From Alphaproteobacteria bacterium UBA6149 (GTDB lineage Bacteria > Pseudomonadota > Alphaproteobacteria > Rickettsiales > UBA998): a stretch of DNA of 52,032 nucleotides. The translations under genes were made by a program, and so were the position numbers. Below the pieces are notes generated by a model. It was given only the letters and a program-made list of their open reading frames with translations, had not been told where the DNA came from and searched no databases. The stretch is from contig DIUV01000042.1 of NCBI GenBank assembly GCA_002423155.1, forward strand, positions 1-52,032, given 5' to 3'. Below, in pieces: positions 49,041 through 52,032 of this stretch (positions are counted from its first letter, which is position 1; every line of letters starts with the position of its first letter).

Positions 49041-49988
49041 TCAGCTCGCCAACCGCATCCCCAACCGCTCCAACATTTTCCGATCATCATTAATCGCCGG
49101 ATTGGGCGTAGTCAGTAATTTCTCTCCATAAAAAATTGAGTTCGCCCCCGCAACAAAGCAAAGCGCCTGCAAAGCCTCGTCCATCTGCTCGCGCCCGGCG
49201 GAAAGTCGCACGTAAGAGGCGGGCATCAGCAAGCGTGCCACCGCCACACTGCGCACAAAATCAAAGCCATCTAATGCCGCCAAGCCCGACATGGGCGTGC
49301 CTTCTACCTGCACTAGCATATTAATCGGCACTGATTCGGGGTGCTCAGGCAGGTTCGCCAAGGTCACCAGCATCGAGGCGCGGTCGGTTAGGCTTTCGCC
49401 CATGCCGACAATGCCGCCACAACAAACTTTCATCCCCGAAGAGCGCACGCGCTCCAAAGTATCTAAACGCTCTTGATATGTACGCGTAGTGATAATCTCG
49501 CCATAATATTCGGGCGAAGTATCGAGATTATGATTATAATAATCCAATCCCGCTTCTGCCAGCGCTCCTGCTTGTTTCTCATCCAGCATGCCCAAAGTCA
49601 TACAACTTTCCAGCCCCAAATCCTTCACGCCGCGCACCATCGCCAACAAAGCGGGCATATCCCGTTCTTTCGGCTCCCGCCAAGCCGCGCCCATACAAAA
49701 ACGTGATGCCCCTGCCGCCTTCGCCGCTTGCGCCTCGTTTAATACTCGCTCCACCTCGAGCATTTTTTCTGCTTTTAGCTCGGTATGATAATGCGAACTT
49801 TGCGGACAATATTTACAATCCTCAACGCAGCCGCCTGTTTTGATAGAAAGCAGGGTACTCACCTGAATTTCCGCATTATTAAACTGCTCGCGGTGCACCG
49901 ATTGCGCCCGAAAAATTAGTTCGGGCAGCGGCAAAGCGAATAAAGCAAGGGTTTCGGAGATAGTCCAATCGTGGCGGATATTTTTCAT
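49041..49988 (-). CDS. bioB: biotin synthase
   Basis: Radical-SAM enzyme inserting sulfur into dethiobiotin. The [4Fe-4S] ligands are Cys54, Cys58 and Cys61 in GGCVEDCKYCPQS. YYNHNLDTSPEYYGEI, CCGGIVGMGES and SAGREQMDEALQALCFVAGANSIFYG (the last quoted in parts) are BioB signatures. The length of 315 is slightly short, with a short C-terminus. It is divergent from fabD across 140 bp. A 60-bp gap leads to brnT, so the biotin genes could form one interrupted transcript. Confidence 0.96.
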   Translation of the reverse strand: MKNIRHDWTISETLALFALPLPELIFRAQSVHREQFNNAEIQVSTLLSIKTGGCVEDCKYCPQSSHYHTELKAEKMLEVERVLNEAQAAKAAGASRFCMGAAWREPKERDMPALLAMVRGVKDLGLESCMTLGMLDEKQAGALAEAGLDYYNHNLDTSPEYYGEIITTRTYQERLDTLERVRSSGMKVCCGGIVGMGESLTDRASMLVTLANLPEHPESVPINMLVQVEGTPMSGLAALDGFDFVRSVAVARLLMPASYVRLSAGREQMDEALQALCFVAGANSIFYGEKLLTTPNPAINDDRKMLERLGMRLAS

Positions 49989-50057
49989 TTTTTCGTTTTA
50001 TTTTTTGTATCAACAATAGAAATTATGCTATGTGAAAACTGACAACAACGCAAGTGA

Positions 50058-50084
50058 TTGCCAATTTATACTCCATACTATAAA
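50058..50084 (+). promoter_or_regulatory. possible fabD promoter
   Basis: TTGCCA (50058-50063) and TATAAA (50079-50084) with a 15-nt spacer lie about 45 nt before the fabD ATG. The spacing is a little short, so confidence is low. Confidence 0.3.
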
Positions 50085-50128
50085 AAATAACCAACATTGC
50101 ACGAAAAAATTAACCTAATGAGAAAAAA

Positions 50129-51073
50129 ATGAAATTAGCATGTATATTTCCCGGTCAAGGCTCGCAAAAAATTGGTATGGGCAAAGCCTTCGCCGAAAAT
50201 TTCCCTGTGGCACGCGAAGTTTTCCAAGAAGTTGACGAAGCATTGGGGCAACATTTATCCAAAATTATGTTTTCAGGTGATGAGGCAGAATTAACCCTCA
50301 CCGAAAATGCTCAACCTGCAATTATGGCGAACTCCATCGCAATTTTACGCGTGTTAGAAAAAGAAGCTAATTTCGTGCTTGCCCAAAAAGCATCCTTCGT
50401 CGCTGGGCATTCTTTGGGTGAATATACTGCTTTAGCCGCCGCAGGGGCAATCTCGCTTAGCGAAACCGCTAAATTACTAAAACTCCGTGGGCAAGCCATG
50501 CAACGTGCCGTGCCCGAAGGTTTAGGCAGCATGGCCGCCATTTTGGGGTTGGATATGGCCGCCATTGAACAAGTAACTAAAGAAGCTTCCCTACAAGGAG
50601 ATGTCTGCGAAGTTGCTAATGATAATGCTCCCGGGCAAATCGTCATCAGCGGAAGCCGCGAAGGGGTGGAACGCGCGATTAAACTCGCCAGTGAGATGGG
50701 CGCAAAACGTGCGCTTGCCTTGGCAGTGAGCGCCCCTTTTCATTGCTCACTCATGCAACCTGCCGCCGAAGAAATGCGCGTGGCGTTAGAAAAAGCGAGT
50801 ATTTTCCCTCCTTGCGTGCCTTTACTTGCCAACATCACCGCCCAAGCGGTGAATGCTCCGGATACTATTCGTGATTTATTAGTCCAACAAGTAACCGGGC
50901 GCGTCCGCTGGCGCGAATCCGTGGAAGAATTGGCGCGCTTGGGCGTTACCAATATGCTGGAAATTGGTGAAGGCGCGGTATTGAGTGGGCTGGTTAAACG
51001 CATAAATAAAGATATTATTTGCAGCAATGTTAGTGCACCTGCGGATATTGAAGGCCTGTTACGGGCGGCTTAA
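50129..51073 (+). CDS. fabD: malonyl-CoA:ACP transacylase
   Basis: Loads malonate onto acyl carrier protein for fatty-acid synthesis. IFPGQGSQKIGMGKAF at the N-terminus, the nucleophile Ser95 in VAGHSLGEYTALAAAG, the catalytic His in SAPFHCSLMQPAA, and NDNAPGQIVISG are standard. Length 314 is normal. It is not beside fabG/acpP/fabF in this window. The 3' end overlaps the convergent mltG by 15 nt. Confidence 0.97.
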   Translation: MKLACIFPGQGSQKIGMGKAFAENFPVAREVFQEVDEALGQHLSKIMFSGDEAELTLTENAQPAIMANSIAILRVLEKEANFVLAQKASFVAGHSLGEYTALAAAGAISLSETAKLLKLRGQAMQRAVPEGLGSMAAILGLDMAAIEQVTKEASLQGDVCEVANDNAPGQIVISGSREGVERAIKLASEMGAKRALALAVSAPFHCSLMQPAAEEMRVALEKASIFPPCVPLLANITAQAVNAPDTIRDLLVQQVTGRVRWRESVEELARLGVTNMLEIGEGAVLSGLVKRINKDIICSNVSAPADIEGLLRAA

Positions 51074-51997
51074 TCCCTTATAATATGCTGCCACATTATG
51101 ATTATGCTCGGCTAGTGTCCGGGCAAAATTATGCCCGCCTTTGCCATTGGCTACAAAATATAAAAAATCACTGCTTGGGGGCGATAAAACCGCTTGTAGA
51201 GCGGCGCGTCCGACATTGGCAATCGGGGTGGGGGGTAAGCCGTTGATAGTATAAGTATTATAGTCGGTGGGAGTGGCAAGTTCTTGACTGGTCAAATTTT
51301 GTTTACTGATACCCCGCGTTTTAAAAACTCCATATAAAGTAGTAGGGTCGGATTGTAGGCGCATGCCTATTTTTAAGCGGTTAAGAAATACCGAGGCAAC
51401 TAAGCCGCGCTCGCTGGCGATACCGGTTTCTTTTTCAACTATCGAAGCGAGTATCAAGGCATCTTGCTCAGTGGGCAGTAAAGGATTGGGGATGCGCTGC
51501 GCCCATAATTCTTGCAGGGTTTTTTGCAAATCATCTTGCATGCGCTTTACCAGTGATGCACGACTATCTCCGCGCAGGAAAAAGTAAGTTTCAGGTAGAA
51601 TACTACCTTCTTTCACATCAGCAGGAATTGCGCCCGTAAGGAGTTTCTCATTAGCAATCATTTGCAAAATCTCATCCACCCGCAAACCTTCGCGGAAGGT
51701 TAATTGATGCCGCACGACTTTGCCTTGCGCTAATCTATCCAAAACCTCCTGCGCGCTGGACTTGGCAGGAAAAGCATATTCACCAGCTTTGAATAAATGA
51801 TGTTTCTTTTGCAGAAAAGTCGCTATTTTGAACAGCAAAGATGCGCGGATTACTTGCGCTTCAGATAATTTATCAACAATTTCCTCCGCGCCCATACCAC
51901 GCTCAATGATTACGATAGTTTCTTGTGTTTGCGCGTTGGAAAGGGTTAAGTACTTTTGATAAGTAAATATTGATATTAATATAAGAAACAAAACCAA
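51059..51997 (-). CDS. mltG: endolytic murein transglycosylase MltG (5' end uncertain)
   Basis: Inner-membrane lytic transglycosylase thought to cut nascent glycan strands and set their length. The 312 visible residues begin with a membrane helix VLFLILISIFTYQKYL, then a LysM-like region and the YceG domain with ILPETYFFL, LILASIVEKETGIASERGLVASVFLNRL (given as a region, catalytic Glu in EKETG) and LQSDPTTLYG, ending with FVANGKGGHNFARTLAEHN. The frame stays open to the window edge; TTG 51997 is the first possible start, so a few residues may lie outside. Confidence 0.93.
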   Translation of the reverse strand: MVLFLILISIFTYQKYLTLSNAQTQETIVIIERGMGAEEIVDKLSEAQVIRASLLFKIATFLQKKHHLFKAGEYAFPAKSSAQEVLDRLAQGKVVRHQLTFREGLRVDEILQMIANEKLLTGAIPADVKEGSILPETYFFLRGDSRASLVKRMQDDLQKTLQELWAQRIPNPLLPTEQDALILASIVEKETGIASERGLVASVFLNRLKIGMRLQSDPTTLYGVFKTRGISKQNLTSQELATPTDYNTYTINGLPPTPIANVGRAALQAVLSPPSSDFLYFVANGKGGHNFARTLAEHNHNVAAYYKGLSRP

Positions 51998-52012
51998 GGC
52001 GAGGGCATATCC

Positions 52013-52032
52013 CCCTCTCCCTCTGGGAGAGG
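52013..52032. repeat. CTCTCCC/GGGAGAGG hairpin, copy 3 (cut by window edge)
   Basis: ccctctccctctgggagagg at the right edge is the same hairpin as at 56-90 and 8981-9091. It coincides with the 5' end or immediate upstream of mltG and is truncated by the window. Confidence 0.7.

Noticed and set aside
1..52032. tRNA, rRNA or tmRNA genes
   Set aside because: I looked in the intergenic regions for T-loop-like GTTCRANTC and acceptor-stem pairing and found none convincing; tRNAscan-SE would confirm.

Overview
The window is a chromosomal segment of an AT-leaning Gram-negative bacterium, most likely an alphaproteobacterium. The evidence is a MucR/Ros regulator, a RapZ + EIIA(Man) + HPr regulatory phosphotransferase set, an OlsB/OlsA ornithine-lipid pair beside Fur, a MaoC-phosphotransacetylase fusion next to acetate kinase, a class I PHA synthase and a CCDC90/DUF1640 protein. 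Envelope genes (lpxC, kdsA, murC, mltG) confirm an outer membrane and peptidoglycan. The breadth of biosynthesis (shikimate, biotin, fatty acid, Kdo) argues against an extremely reduced symbiont. I cannot name a genus from the sequence alone.

Layout: 1-720 repeats, a tiny membrane ORF and a structured aroK leader; 721-4852 aroK, aroB and a large RTX-type repeat protein; 5000-6359 (minus) DUF1640 protein and lpxC; 6488-10607 MaoC-Pta, ackA, murC; 10643-15193 rpmE, two unknown genes, and the minus-strand operon fur-olsB-olsA-ddpX-secreted protein; 15404-16493 a small unknown gene and mucR; 16702-19562 (minus) HPr, EIIA(Man), a second RTX protein and rapZ; 19573-22833 (minus) a HigBA-type toxin-antitoxin pair, phaC and rsmD; 23324-28004 uvrC, an AAA/DUF4143 ATPase, kdsA and a Nudix hydrolase; 28006-38323 a beta-oxidation cluster (acyl-CoA dehydrogenase, FadN-type enzyme, thiolase) split by two large unknown genes; 38902-43346 (minus) a TPR-like protein, ABC-2 permease, secretin and prepilin peptidase; 43375-45708 rpiB, glyA, nrdR; 45721-47146 mobile-element debris; 47165-49988 (minus) bioA and bioB separated by a BrnTA toxin-antitoxin pair; 50129 to the end fabD and mltG.

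Two themes stand out. First, accessory modules sit inside otherwise conserved loci: an RTX gene inside the rapZ-EIIA-HPr locus, another behind aroKB, HigBA and BrnTA pairs between housekeeping genes, and a 4.7-kb cassette of two unrecognised genes (a 1007-residue protein with a transmembrane segment, coiled-coil and His clusters, and a divergent 485-residue protein with a C-terminal membrane anchor) inside the fatty-acid oxidation cluster. That cassette is the best candidate for an undescribed system. Second, the intergenic spaces are full of 145-206 bp palindromic MITE-like elements. Two have 9-bp flanking direct repeats and enclose a second, different palindrome; three others are flanked by TA or by a 4-bp repeat; several end so close to a gene that they appear to supply its ribosome binding site. 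No tRNA, rRNA or CRISPR array was found.
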